Part shown: one piece after another, positions 35,738-43,249 of the stretch
Numbering within the stretch: the first letter of the stretch is position 1
How the letters are laid out: each line of letters starts with the position of its first letter
Assembly (NCBI GenBank): GCA_937889015.1
Contig: CALARR010000070.1
Span: 18,027 to 82,026 of the forward strand
DNA length: 64,000 bases
Direction: 5' to 3'
Source of the DNA: an uncultured Planctomycetales bacterium
GTDB lineage: Bacteria > Planctomycetota > Planctomycetia > Pirellulales > Thermoguttaceae
Made by a program: the position numbers and the translations under genes
Notes under the pieces: model-generated
The model's input: the letters and a program-made list of their open reading frames with translations, nothing else
Databases searched by the model: none
What the model was told of the DNA's origin: nothing

Positions 35738-38700
35738 ATGCCCGGCCGCCGATTCTGCTTCGGTCGTGCGCACCACGTCGTTTGGGCGTTGGTGACGATG
35801 CTGGTCTGCCTGACGGCATGGCCGTCGGCAGGGCAGTCGCCGGCGCGTTCCAGCGGCCTGCCGGGATCGTCGGGTCCGGCTCTGGGGCCAGCGACGAACG
35901 TCCCGGGCGCCGATCTGTCTTCTCTGACTCCGCCCGGAACCCTCCCCCAGATTCCTGATGAAACGGTGGTCGACGTACGCGTCGTGGGCAATCAGGCGAT
36001 TCCCTTGACGAAGATTGTGCCTCACATCCGAACTCGGCCCGGGCGGCCCTTCGATATGGAGGTTGTCGAGGGGGACGTACGGCGTCTGACCCAGAGCCGG
36101 ATGTTCGTGAACGTGAAGACGTATTCCAAGCGCGTGGAGGGGGGGCGCGTGGTGGTGTTCGAGGTGCTCGAACGGCCGACCATCCATTACGTGCGCTACA
36201 AGGGCAACAGCGCCATCAAGCTCAAGACGTTGAAGAAGGAATCGGGTCTGAAGGCGGGCGATGCGTTCGACACGTATAGCGTGGAAGAGGCACGCCGCAG
36301 GCTGGAGGATTACTATCACGAGAAAGGCTATAGCCGGGCGCGCGTCACGTTGGTCGAAGGGGGCAAGCCGACGGATCAAGGCGTCGAATTCCTGATCAAC
36401 GAAGGGCAGAAGCAACGCGTGCTGTGGACCGACTTCGTGGGCAACACGATTGCCAGCGATGACCGTCTGCGAACCCAGATCCAATCCAAGCCCGGCTTCC
36501 TCTGGCTGTTCAAGGGCGAGGTCGACCGGAAGAAGATCGACGAAGACATCGACAAGCTGACGGCTTACTACCGCGGTTTGGGGTTCTTCCGGGCGCGCGT
36601 GGGGCGCGAGTTGCGCTTCAACGAGGCGCAGAACTGGCTGACGCTGACCTTCGTGATCGACGAAGGACCGCGCTACAAGGTCCGCGGCGTGTCGATTGCC
36701 GGGAACACGAAATTCAGCAATGACGAGTTGGCGGAGAAGCTGAAACTCAAGTCGGGCGAGTTCTTCAACCAGGCCATGATGACCAAGGACGTGGCCACCA
36801 TCCAGGAGACCTACGGGGGCATCGGCTACGTTTTCGCCGACGTGAAGGCCGATCCGCGATTCCTGGAAGAGCCCGGCGAGTTGGATCTGGTGTACAAGAT
36901 CAACGAGGGCGATCGCTGCCGCGTGGGTCGGATCAACGTGAACATCGAAGGGGACGCTTCGCGCACGCAGATCACCACGATCCTCAATCGCCTATCGCTG
37001 CGACCGGGGGATATCGTGGACATTCGCGAGGTCCGCGCCAGCGAGCGACGTTTGCTGGCCTCGGGTTTGTTCCTCTCGGACCCGGCGGCGGGCGCCAAGC
37101 CCAAGATCGCCTTCAGCCCGCCGGAGATGGACAAAGAGGAAGGCGGCCAGAAGAAATCCGAGGTGGCGCGCGAGCCGGATCGTCCGCGTGGGTTTCGCGG
37201 CCAGTCGCCGACGGAATCGCCGGCGGACTATTGGTCGCAGCAGGCGGTCGGGTTTCGCGACGAAGAGCGCGTCTTGGACCTGACGATCGAGGGGCGACTC
37301 GTGCCGCAGCCGGGCCAGGCGGTTCCGATGCCCGCTCCGACCGAGATCTTGCCGAACGAGTCCGGGGAGCCCTCATCCGCACCGGCGCGCGCGGGATCGC
37401 GGCCGACGATCATTCGCGGGCAGTACACGCCCGACAGCGGCTACTCGATCCCGAACACGCGGCCCTGGTCGGGCACACGAAGTTCGACGACCGGTGGCAC
37501 GGTCTGGGACAGCTATACTCCACCGTCGTCGAGCACGACGAATCCGTGGGCTCCCGCGCCATCTTCTGGATCGGGCACGGCGGCGGGCGGCTCGACGACG
37601 GGACCGATTGTCCAGCCGAGTACGAACCCACCCGGCGTTCAGGCCAATGCACCGCAACCTGCCGCGACGCCGGCGGCGCCGCAACCCGGTGCGGCAGCGC
37701 CTGCTATGGGCGCCGCGCCGGTCCCCGGTTGGCAGCCCGCGGGCAGTCCGGCCACTGCCCAACCGGCCGCAGGCGCTGCGGCCCCGGGCACCACGAGCAC
37801 GACAGCCGGAGTGAGCCGCGGCGTAGGCGCGAACGATGTGGGAATCGGGACCACCGCTCCGGCCACCAACGCCACGGCGCCGACCCCCATGACGCCGGTC
37901 ACGGCGATGCCTGCCGCCAGCTACGGCAGCTACCGAGGTCCAACGACCTCCACCACGGCCCAGTCCCAGTCGACGATGCAGCCGGTGGCCCAGTCGGGGC
38001 CGCAGTTTGCAGCGCCGGCCAACAATCCGCCCGCCTATGCGCCGCCGCCCAGTTCGTCCAGCGGCCCGCCGAGCAGCCTGGTTCCGGGCAGTCCGCCGCT
38101 GTTTTCCAATTCTTCGGTGTTTGCCGCCACCGCCGGCGAGAGCGACTTCAGCCGGCCCATCCCCTTGGACGTGATTGCGCGCGAGACCGAGACCGGCCGC
38201 TTGATGGTCGGCGTGGGGGTCAACTCGGAAGCGGGTCTGTTGGGATCGGTGGTGATCGACGAGCGGAACTTCGACTGGACGCGCTTTCCCAGGAGTTGGG
38301 AAGACGTGCGCAGCGGGCGCGCATGGCGCGGAGCGGGGCAGGGCTTCCGCATCGAGGCCGTGCCGGGCACCGAACTGCAACGCTACATGATCAACTTCCG
38401 CGAGCCCTATCTGTTCAACAGCGAGATCGGGTTGAGCCTCAGCGGATTCTATTACGATCGGCAATACCAGGACTGGGACGAGAACCGCACCGGCGGCCGG
38501 GCAGGCCTGTCCTACCAGTTCAATCATGACTTGTCCGGCATTTTCACCTTCCGCGGCGAACGCGTGACCTTGTCCGATCCCGCCACGCCCACGCCCCAGG
38601 TCCTGCAGGATGCGCTGGGTCACAATGCCTTGTACGGATTCGAGTTCAAACTTGTGCACGACACGCGCGACAGCTCGTTCTTGCCCACCGAGGGACACTT

Positions 38701-39226
38701 GATCGAGTTGGGCATGGAGCAGGTGATCGGCACCTACCAGTATCCGCGCGCCTCGGTCGACCTGCGGCGGCACTTCACGCTCACGCAGCGTCCCGACGGG
38801 TCCGGGCGGCATGTGTTGAGCATGCTCGGCCGCTTTGGCTGGACAGGCGACGACACGCCGATCTACGACCACTACTTCGCCGGCGGTTATTCCACGCTCC
38901 GCGGTTTCGACTTCCGCGGGGCTTCGCCCAGCGAGATGGGCGTGTTCGTGGGCGGCGAGGCCATGGTCCTGACCTCCGTCGAGTATATGTTCCCCATCAC
39001 GGCCGACGACATGTTGCGCGCCGTGGTGTTCTGCGACGTGGGTACGGTCGAACCGCGCCTCGACACCTGGAACAACCGCTGGCGCGTCGCGCCCGGCTTC
39101 GGTTTGCGGATCACGATTCCCTTCATGGGTCCTGCGCCCATCGCCTTGGATCTGGCGTTCCCGGTGTCGCACGAGCCTGGCGACGACATCAACAACTTCA
39201 GCTTCTTCATCGGTTTCGGCCGCTAG
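35738..39226 (+). CDS. bamA: BamA/Omp85 outer-membrane assembly protein with long internal linker
   Basis: 1162 residues. The start is the ATG at 35738, preceded by GGAAAGGG and followed by a signal peptide (VVWALVTMLVCLTAWPSAG); the frame opens upstream at 35636. Tandem POTRA domains run from about residue 75 to 460 (VVDVRVVGNQAI, IHYVRYKGNSAI, VLWTDFVGNTI, YKVRGVSIAGNTKF, CRVGRINVNIEGD). The C-terminal barrel has YDHYFAGGYSTLRGFDFRG, the conserved L6 RGF motif. Between them (about 520-800) lies a Pro/Ala/Ser/Thr/Gly-rich stretch not found in typical BamA. The normal role is folding beta-barrel proteins into the outer membrane. The final residues (FFIGFGR) end past the usual C-terminal aromatic. 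Confidence 0.92.
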   Translation: MPGRRFCFGRAHHVVWALVTMLVCLTAWPSAGQSPARSSGLPGSSGPALGPATNVPGADLSSLTPPGTLPQIPDETVVDVRVVGNQAIPLTKIVPHIRTRPGRPFDMEVVEGDVRRLTQSRMFVNVKTYSKRVEGGRVVVFEVLERPTIHYVRYKGNSAIKLKTLKKESGLKAGDAFDTYSVEEARRRLEDYYHEKGYSRARVTLVEGGKPTDQGVEFLINEGQKQRVLWTDFVGNTIASDDRLRTQIQSKPGFLWLFKGEVDRKKIDEDIDKLTAYYRGLGFFRARVGRELRFNEAQNWLTLTFVIDEGPRYKVRGVSIAGNTKFSNDELAEKLKLKSGEFFNQAMMTKDVATIQETYGGIGYVFADVKADPRFLEEPGELDLVYKINEGDRCRVGRINVNIEGDASRTQITTILNRLSLRPGDIVDIREVRASERRLLASGLFLSDPAAGAKPKIAFSPPEMDKEEGGQKKSEVAREPDRPRGFRGQSPTESPADYWSQQAVGFRDEERVLDLTIEGRLVPQPGQAVPMPAPTEILPNESGEPSSAPARAGSRPTIIRGQYTPDSGYSIPNTRPWSGTRSSTTGGTVWDSYTPPSSSTTNPWAPAPSSGSGTAAGGSTTGPIVQPSTNPPGVQANAPQPAATPAAPQPGAAAPAMGAAPVPGWQPAGSPATAQPAAGAAAPGTTSTTAGVSRGVGANDVGIGTTAPATNATAPTPMTPVTAMPAASYGSYRGPTTSTTAQSQSTMQPVAQSGPQFAAPANNPPAYAPPPSSSSGPPSSLVPGSPPLFSNSSVFAATAGESDFSRPIPLDVIARETETGRLMVGVGVNSEAGLLGSVVIDERNFDWTRFPRSWEDVRSGRAWRGAGQGFRIEAVPGTELQRYMINFREPYLFNSEIGLSLSGFYYDRQYQDWDENRTGGRAGLSYQFNHDLSGIFTFRGERVTLSDPATPTPQVLQDALGHNALYGFEFKLVHDTRDSSFLPTEGHLIELGMEQVIGTYQYPRASVDLRRHFTLTQRPDGSGRHVLSMLGRFGWTGDDTPIYDHYFAGGYSTLRGFDFRGASPSEMGVFVGGEAMVLTSVEYMFPITADDMLRAVVFCDVGTVEPRLDTWNNRWRVAPGFGLRITIPFMGPAPIALDLAFPVSHEPGDDINNFSFFIGFGR

Positions 39227-39251
39227 TGCCGGGCCCTTCAGGGCCCCGTCC

Positions 39252-39393
39252 ACGCCCGAAGCGCAACCAAGCGAATAATGCGGCAAGTTGGCCTGAAGCC
39301 CGAAGTGCAACCGGGGGAATGAGGCGTGTCGCCCTAAAGCCCGAAGCGCAAGCGAGGGAACAGGGAACAACGAACGGCCTTCGCTGGCGCTTC
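39252..39393 (+). repeat. Second dispersed repeat (CCCGAAGCGCAA type) after bamA
   Basis: Three successive CCCGAAG(C/T)GCAA units occur. The last, GAAGCGCAAGCGAGGG (39343-39358), pairs with CCTTCGCTGGCGCTTC (39378-39393) as a long hairpin. The same hairpin follows the PQQ-propeller gene at 53641-53687. A transcription-ending role is possible. Confidence 0.7.
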
Positions 39394-39398
39394 AGGCC

Positions 39399-39472
39399 TG
39401 GAACCACCACGGCCCGGGCGAGCGGCCCAGCAAGAACGAACTGCCGACAGGTTTTCGGACCGGCGCGCAAGT
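39399..39472 (+). repeat. Dispersed ~80-bp repeat, diverged copy
   Basis: GAACCACCACGGCCCGGGCG, then CCCAGCAAGAACGAACTGCC and GACAGGTTTTCGGACCGG. The right half is well preserved; the left end has lost CCTATCCCA. Confidence 0.65.
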
Positions 39473-39707
39473 AATCACTCATACGCCAAGAGGCACGAGA
39501 CGTTTGGGCTAAGTCTGCCGAGGGAGGCCGAGGTCCGCAATCGCAGGGGATGGCGATCTTCGGTTCCGGCGGTGGTCTTGCGGCTGCCCGAAAAAAGGCG
39601 CATCTCGGTCCACAAAAGTCTCGCGACCGCGTGTGGCACATGGTACAACCGAAGGCGCGCCGGAGGACGCGCCAGGGGAACCATCGCCGCGTCACGGAGG
39701 GAGCAGC

Positions 39708-40316
39708 GTGAATCCATCGCATCGCCAGCAGCGCGAACCGCCACCGAACGGATTTGATTTTACGCACCGCATTCGCGATCTGTGCGCCGACATGGCCGCG
39801 CGGCTTCCCGAGCTGTCGCATGTGGACATGGACCGCGTGGCGATCGGCTTCAGCCAGACGCGGCGCAACGGCGCGCAGGGGATCTACGCCACCTTGACGC
39901 CGCTGCGGTTTGTGGGCGGCCGGCTGGACACGGTCCGCCGGGGGCGGCAATGGGGCGTGCAGCGCCTGTACGATGCCACCGGCCGCGAGATGTTGTACAT
40001 CCTGCGCTTCTACCTGCCGCGGTTCCTCGACCTGCCGTATGCGCAGAAGCTTACGACCGTGGTGCACGAGCTATGGCACATCGGTCCGGACTTCGATGGG
40101 GACTTGCGACGTTTCAACGGCCGCTGCTACGCCCACAGCTCGTCGCGCAAGAACTTCGATGCCGTGGCCGAGCACCTGGCGCGGCGTTGGTTGGAGGCCA
40201 ATCCGCCGGAGGAGCTGCACGAGTTCCTGCGCCAGGACTACCGGGCCCTGGTGCAAGAACATGGCCGGGTGTTCGGCTTTCACGTGCGCACGCCCAGGCT
40301 GCGGCTGATCGGCTAG
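39708..40316 (+). CDS. Putative metallopeptidase-like HExxH protein
   Basis: 202 residues from GTG 39708, which has GGAGGGAGC upstream; the open frame extends back to 39633. The key feature is VVHELWHIGPDFDGDLRRF: His-Glu-x-x-His (first His about residue 120) followed by an Asp-rich segment, as in a zinc protease. A second set of possible ligands lies downstream (RCYAHSSSRKNFDAVAEHL). There is no signal peptide, so it is cytoplasmic. I recognise no specific family with confidence; an SprT/WSS1-like protein or a conserved planctomycete protein of unknown function are both possible. It is flanked by repeats on both sides. Confidence 0.7.
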   Translation: MNPSHRQQREPPPNGFDFTHRIRDLCADMAARLPELSHVDMDRVAIGFSQTRRNGAQGIYATLTPLRFVGGRLDTVRRGRQWGVQRLYDATGREMLYILRFYLPRFLDLPYAQKLTTVVHELWHIGPDFDGDLRRFNGRCYAHSSSRKNFDAVAEHLARRWLEANPPEELHEFLRQDYRALVQEHGRVFGFHVRTPRLRLIG

Positions 40317-40373
40317 GGCCGTCGTTAGACGCTGACAATTGCCGCTGTATCTCACGGCTGCTATCGTGAGGGC

Positions 40374-40462
40374 TCCGGCCCGACCTCTGCGGAAGGAGTT
40401 GGCCGGTCCGGCCGAGTCTTGCCACCCGGCCGACATGGTGGCCGGCGCCTTGGGTTATCGGG
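40374..40462 (-). repeat. Dispersed ~80-bp repeat, very degenerate reverse copy
   Basis: CCGAGTCTTGCCACCCGGCC, then GACATGGTGGCCGGCGCCTT and GGGTTATCGGG, align with the reverse complement of the element core and its left end. Many substitutions make this tentative. Confidence 0.35.
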
Positions 40463-40490
40463 GCCACAGCCGTGTGGCGGCAGCGGTGGA

Positions 40491-40653
40491 ATGCATCGCA
40501 TCCGGCAACGAGCGATTGCAGAAGAACTCGCGGCCTTGATGCGAGAAGCCGAGCCCCGAGAATCGTTCCACATGCGATATAGGCATACTGGCCCCTGGAA
40601 TTTCATGATTGGGCGGAGAGATACCGTGTTGTGTGAGAACGAGTACTGGATTG
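40491..40653 (+). pseudogene. Possible gene fragment
   Basis: An ATG at 40491 opens a protein-like stretch (HRIRQRAIAEELAALMREAE, then FHMRYRHTGPWNFMIGRRD) that then runs into the opposing Rhs remnant. It could be the surviving 5' part of a gene cut by rearrangement. Weak evidence. Confidence 0.2.
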
Positions 40654-41061
40654 TCAGGTGGGATGCGAGACCTTCGGATCATACCACCGATTCAGGTTGT
40701 TCTGCAAACCGGAGGCTTCGTCGAACTGGCGGCCCGTGTAGCCCAACAGGCAGTCCACCGCCGGGCCGGTCTCCGAGGCCAGATTGCCATAAGAGTCGTA
40801 CACCCGATGGTTCTCGATCGTCGTGACGTCGTTCTGGGCATCGTAGCTCACCAGGTCGCGCACGCTGCCCTGATGGTCGGTCAGGGCGTAGAGCACTTCG
40901 GCGTCGGCCACGTTCTCGTCGGCGAAGAGGTGGTCGATCGCCTGCGCGTTCCAGAGGTAGCGGTGCGACAGGGCCGGGCTCGACGATTGACCACCGACGC
41001 TGCCGGCGGTCGTTCCGGCGAATTGCAGGGCGATCTGACCGCGATCGTACACGTAGACCGA
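40654..41061 (-). pseudogene. Rhs/YD-repeat protein C-terminal core remnant
   Basis: Reading on the minus strand, RYLWNAQAIDHLFADENV, LYALTDHQGSVRDLVSYD and RVYDSYGNLASETG, then LLGYTGRQFDEASGLQNNLN, are the hallmark core of Rhs/wall-associated repeat proteins. The gene normally extends thousands of bases upstream; here only about 135 codons remain, and no toxin tip follows the WYDP motif. The N-terminal side is fused in frame to a transposase fragment at 41062-41160. It is a dead fragment. Confidence 0.75.
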
Positions 41062-41160
41062 GACCTGCGTCGCGTAAATCCCGAACCGGCTGGCCAACTG
41101 CGCCAGCGTCCGATCCTCCTCGACCGCCGCCAAGGCCACCTTGCCTTGAACCCGGCGGCG
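41062..41160 (-). pseudogene. IS3-family OrfA (transposase HTH) fragment
   Basis: CRRRVQGKVALAAVEEDRTL and AQLASRFGIYATQV match the N-terminal helix-turn-helix of IS3-type OrfA proteins. Only about 33 codons survive, in the same frame as the Rhs remnant. This marks a past insertion or recombination event. No terminal inverted repeats or OrfB were found. Confidence 0.6.
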
Positions 41161-41232
41161 GCAGGCACACCAGGTTTCTTGCCTATATCCTCTTGACCTC
41201 CTGGACCTCATCTGACAGGCTCAGATTGTAGT

Positions 41233-41314
41233 AGGAACCTATCCTGGAATCACTATAGCCACGTCGGGCGGCCCGGCAGGACCGAACTGCTGACAGGTTT
41301 TGGGATCGGCTCCA
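41233..41314 (+). repeat. Dispersed ~80-bp repeat
   Basis: GGAACCTATCCTGGAATCAC, core CACGTCGGGCGGCCCGGCAG, end GGTTTTGGGATCGGCTCC. It lies between the IS3/Rhs remnant and the GcvH-like gene. Confidence 0.88.
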
Positions 41315-41375
41315 GATCCTGTGGTCCAGTTTTCGGGGGCCACCTCCCCCTCACTCCCTTTGCGCTGACCAAGAA

Positions 41376-41918
41376 ATGCCGCCGCTTGTCTTCATGATGG
41401 GCCGTTCGCCGGCCTTCCTGCCCACCGATCGATGCTACGCGCGCAACCACATGTGGGCCCTGCGCACTAAGGACGTGTGGCGTTGCGGACTGTCGGCCTA
41501 TGCCGTGCGGCTCTTGGGCGACCTGCGGCGTCTGGAGTGGTCGGCGCCGACCGGCGCCGAGGTCCAGGCCCAACAGGTCCTGGGCACCATCGAGGGCTCG
41601 AAGGCCGTGAGCGATCTGTTCGCCCCGGCGGCCGGTGTGCTGCAGGCATTGAACCCGGCCGTGCTGGCGGACCCCAGCCTGCTGAACAGCAACCTCTACG
41701 ACTTGGCCTGGCTGTTTGATCTGCGCCTGCCGGACGATGCCCCCTCTGCGTCAGGGCAGCCCATCGAGGGTCGCGATTCGCTCGGGCCGCCGGCCGCGTT
41801 CCTTGCGCCGCAACAGTATCTCCAGCACCTGGAACTCTGCTGGCCGATCGCGCAGCGGATTCTCAAGGGACAAGTTGCAGGGCCCGTGCCCGGCGAAGAT
41901 ACTGGAAAGAGCGGCTAG
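41376..41918 (+). CDS. GcvH-like lipoyl-carrier protein
   Basis: 180 residues. The fold and lipoyl site of glycine cleavage H protein are clear: DRCYARNHMWALRT, SAYAVRLLGDLRRLEW, then GTIEGSKAVSDLFAPAAGVL with the modifiable Lys at about residue 76 (ESVKA in classical GcvH, EGSKA here), and LNSNLYDLAWLFDLRL. A C-terminal ~45-residue extension is added. No gcvP or gcvT lies nearby; the next gene is a ferredoxin-like protein 66 bases on. That pairing suggests a role outside glycine cleavage. The start could also be the ATG at 41394, and no strong Shine-Dalgarno is seen for either. Confidence 0.85.
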   Translation: MPPLVFMMGRSPAFLPTDRCYARNHMWALRTKDVWRCGLSAYAVRLLGDLRRLEWSAPTGAEVQAQQVLGTIEGSKAVSDLFAPAAGVLQALNPAVLADPSLLNSNLYDLAWLFDLRLPDDAPSASGQPIEGRDSLGPPAAFLAPQQYLQHLELCWPIAQRILKGQVAGPVPGEDTGKSG

Positions 41919-41984
41919 TGGTTGCCGACGGGTCGAGGCGTGTTTCGATCGTTGGTTCTTCTTCCTTTTGCATTCCGTATTCCT

Positions 41985-42902
41985 ATGACTTCCCGCTTGG
42001 CAGTAATCCTCTCCCAGGCGCGCGACGGCACGCCTGAGCAGCGAAGACTGGAAACACAGCTCGTTGAGCAGCTTAGTGCCATTCCGGGCATTGAGCTGTC
42101 CGTGGTGCCGCATCTGTACGATCTTCCGCCGGCGGGCCGCGCGGCTGGCAACCTGCAAGCGATGGCCGGCGATCTGGTCGTGCTCAGTTGGCTCTATCCG
42201 CGCGCCGCCTTCTGGGTCCTGGATGCCAACGGCCTGACCGGCCGCATGGGAGTCACGCGCTTCTTCTCCAAGGAAGAACTGGAGAGCCGTAGCCATAACC
42301 CCAAACGAACCAAGGCCGCGCGCACGATCTGGTGTCTCGATCTGCGCGCCGCGGATGAACCGCGTATCATCGTCGAGGAAGTCCAACGCATCCTAACCGA
42401 GGCCGCCGGAGGCGTGCCAACCGCGACCGCCGGCGGCGCACCGCGGGCGATCGCCGAGCCCGCCGGGCCGCGATGGTATCCGGTGATCGACTACGATCGC
42501 TGCACCGACTGCCTGGAATGCCTGAACTTCTGCCTGTTCGGCGTGTTCGACGTGGATCAGCAGCAATCCCTGTATGTCGAACAGCCCGACGCCTGCCGGC
42601 CCGGCTGTCCGGCGTGTGCGCGGATCTGTCCCAGTGGGGCGATCATGTTCCCGGCGCACCAGGAGCCGGTCATTGCCGGTCACGGGGTCGGTGGCCATGA
42701 GGCGTTCAAGCTCGATTTGTCGCAACTGTTCCAAGGCGTGGATGGGACCACCTTGGCGGCCGCGGAGCGTGCGCGCGCCTTGGCCGCACAGAACGCTGGG
42801 CAACCGGCAGTCGAACCACCGGCCTCCGCCCCAGCGCCCGCCCCGCCGCGTGCCAAAGATGATCTCGACCGCCTGGTCGACGGCCTGGACGAGTTGCCGT
42901 AG
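41985..42902 (+). CDS. Two-[4Fe-4S]-cluster ferredoxin-domain protein
   Basis: 305 residues from ATG 41985, where TSRLAVILSQARDGT starts the conserved part; the frame opens at 41922. The N-terminal ~155 residues are an alpha/beta domain I do not recognise. Two cluster motifs follow: CTDCLECLNFC and CRPGCPACARICP (CxxxCxxCxxxCP), so both clusters should assemble. A Pro/Ala linker and acidic tail end the protein. There is no signal peptide, so it is cytoplasmic. It is co-directional with the GcvH-like gene and probably co-transcribed. It may pass electrons in a lipoyl-linked redox reaction; that is inference. Confidence 0.82.
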   Translation: MTSRLAVILSQARDGTPEQRRLETQLVEQLSAIPGIELSVVPHLYDLPPAGRAAGNLQAMAGDLVVLSWLYPRAAFWVLDANGLTGRMGVTRFFSKEELESRSHNPKRTKAARTIWCLDLRAADEPRIIVEEVQRILTEAAGGVPTATAGGAPRAIAEPAGPRWYPVIDYDRCTDCLECLNFCLFGVFDVDQQQSLYVEQPDACRPGCPACARICPSGAIMFPAHQEPVIAGHGVGGHEAFKLDLSQLFQGVDGTTLAAAERARALAAQNAGQPAVEPPASAPAPAPPRAKDDLDRLVDGLDELP

Positions 42903-43249
42903 CGGTTGGAGCGAAAGAAGCGGCTGTAGGAGGCCGGATGCCGGGCATGAGGGCACACATCGCGCACCTGTCCTGCAGATGAACGGTGGGGAGAAACACG
43001 CGCGGTGTCGTTGTCCGCGGCAATCCCGTCTTCAGAGTGGTTTGCGTTGGACTGTCGGGCGTGGGGCGATTATCGTAGACAGAAGCGGCCCTTCCACTTA
43101 TCTGCTGCCCCTCTCTTGATTGAATCCTACATCGTCCATGTCTGGCGAGGGCGGCCATCGGACGCCCGTCTTCGTGACCTCCCGTTGCGCTGCCCCAGGC
43201 ATGGGCAACGCACAGACTACCCCTCTCCTACTCAACGTCGAGGCCTGCC
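42903..43249 (+). other. Intergenic, no gene seen
   Basis: Between the ferredoxin-like and tricorn-like genes. A weak TTGGAC-18-TATCGT pair near 43046 could serve as promoter. No convincing coding frame. Confidence 0.4.

Noticed and set aside
37373..39370. 665-codon minus-strand open frame opposite bamA
   Set aside because: Lies over the POTRA/barrel gene and its GC-rich linker; no independent evidence.
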